A stretch of 6,145 nucleotides of DNA. Origin: an uncultured Lautropia sp. GTDB taxonomy: Bacteria; Pseudomonadota; Gammaproteobacteria; Burkholderiales; Burkholderiaceae_E. The notes below the pieces were generated by a model. The model was not told the origin of the DNA, searched no databases, and saw only the letters and a list, made by a program, of their open reading frames with translations. The DNA lies in NCBI GenBank assembly GCA_938046755.1, contig CALIXC010000251.1, forward strand, positions 1-6,145. The letters run 5' to 3'. Shown piece after piece: positions 6,106 through 6,145 of the stretch (the stretch's first letter is position 1; each line of letters begins with the position of its first letter). The position numbers were made by a program, and so were the translations under genes.

Positions 6106-6145
6106 TCACGCCATCATTCGATGGCATACCAGTTTTTTGATCAGT
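6106..6145 (-). CDS. Possible C-terminal end of a leftward gene
   Basis: Reading leftward from the window edge, one frame gives LIKKLVCHRMMA and then TGA (6106-6108), just 7 bases before the strong leftward terminator stem. Of the other two frames, one meets TGA at once and the other runs straight through the terminator. This placement is what the end of a gene would look like, but only 12 residues are visible and nothing can be said about its product. The hairpin GCCATC-ATTC-GATGGC at 6110-6125 would lie in its last codons. Confidence 0.3.
   Translation of the reverse strand, partial: LIKKLVCHRMMA

Noticed and set aside
5867..6127. Leftward open frame of 86 codons across the right-edge terminator
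   Set aside because: It runs through the strong terminator and into the 3' end of the beta-glucosidase gene, and its product shows no recognisable features.

Overview
The window is GC-rich (clearly above 60 percent by eye) and reads as chromosomal DNA of a betaproteobacterium, most likely Burkholderiales. Three things point there: a fumarylacetoacetate-hydrolase-family protein whose ends closely resemble Bordetella/Burkholderia-type members, a short Phasin_2-type phasin, and a DUF3014 protein. No RNA gene, CRISPR array, intact insertion sequence or phage gene was found.

Layout. A FAH-family gene runs leftward (1200 to 52). It keeps the N- and C-terminal framework of the family but has lost every metal-binding and catalytic position that can be aligned, and it carries an extra acidic/Ala-rich segment, so it looks like a pseudoenzyme. 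A 256-base divergent region (1201-1456) holds two overlapping palindromes. To the right are three rightward genes, each apparently its own unit. The first (1457-2671) encodes a membrane-anchored protein with a TolA-like Ala/Lys/Glu coiled coil and a C-terminal DUF3014 domain, followed by a hairpin terminator. The second (2904-3449) encodes a phasin, the coat protein of polyhydroxyalkanoate granules. The third (3614-5929) encodes an exported three-domain GH3 beta-glucosidase with all catalytic residues in place.

Regulation. The phasin leader has two 18-base near-identical direct repeats, 33 bases apart, of the form TTGTGC-N3-GCAGCAAAT. They overlap a candidate -35 box and the expected transcription start, an arrangement expected for a PhaR-type repressor that senses polymer. 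The right edge has a very strong hairpin (11-bp perfect stem) whose best U-tract serves leftward transcription. It probably ends a gene entering from beyond position 6145, and may also end beta-glucosidase transcription.

Together, the phasin (carbon storage) and beta-glucosidase (scavenging of beta-glucosides) are both carbon-metabolism genes, but nothing shows that the four genes form one pathway. The most unexpected observations are the pseudoenzyme and a diverged repeat of about 60 bases. One copy starts at the left edge, just past the FAH stop codon, and the other lies downstream of the beta-glucosidase.
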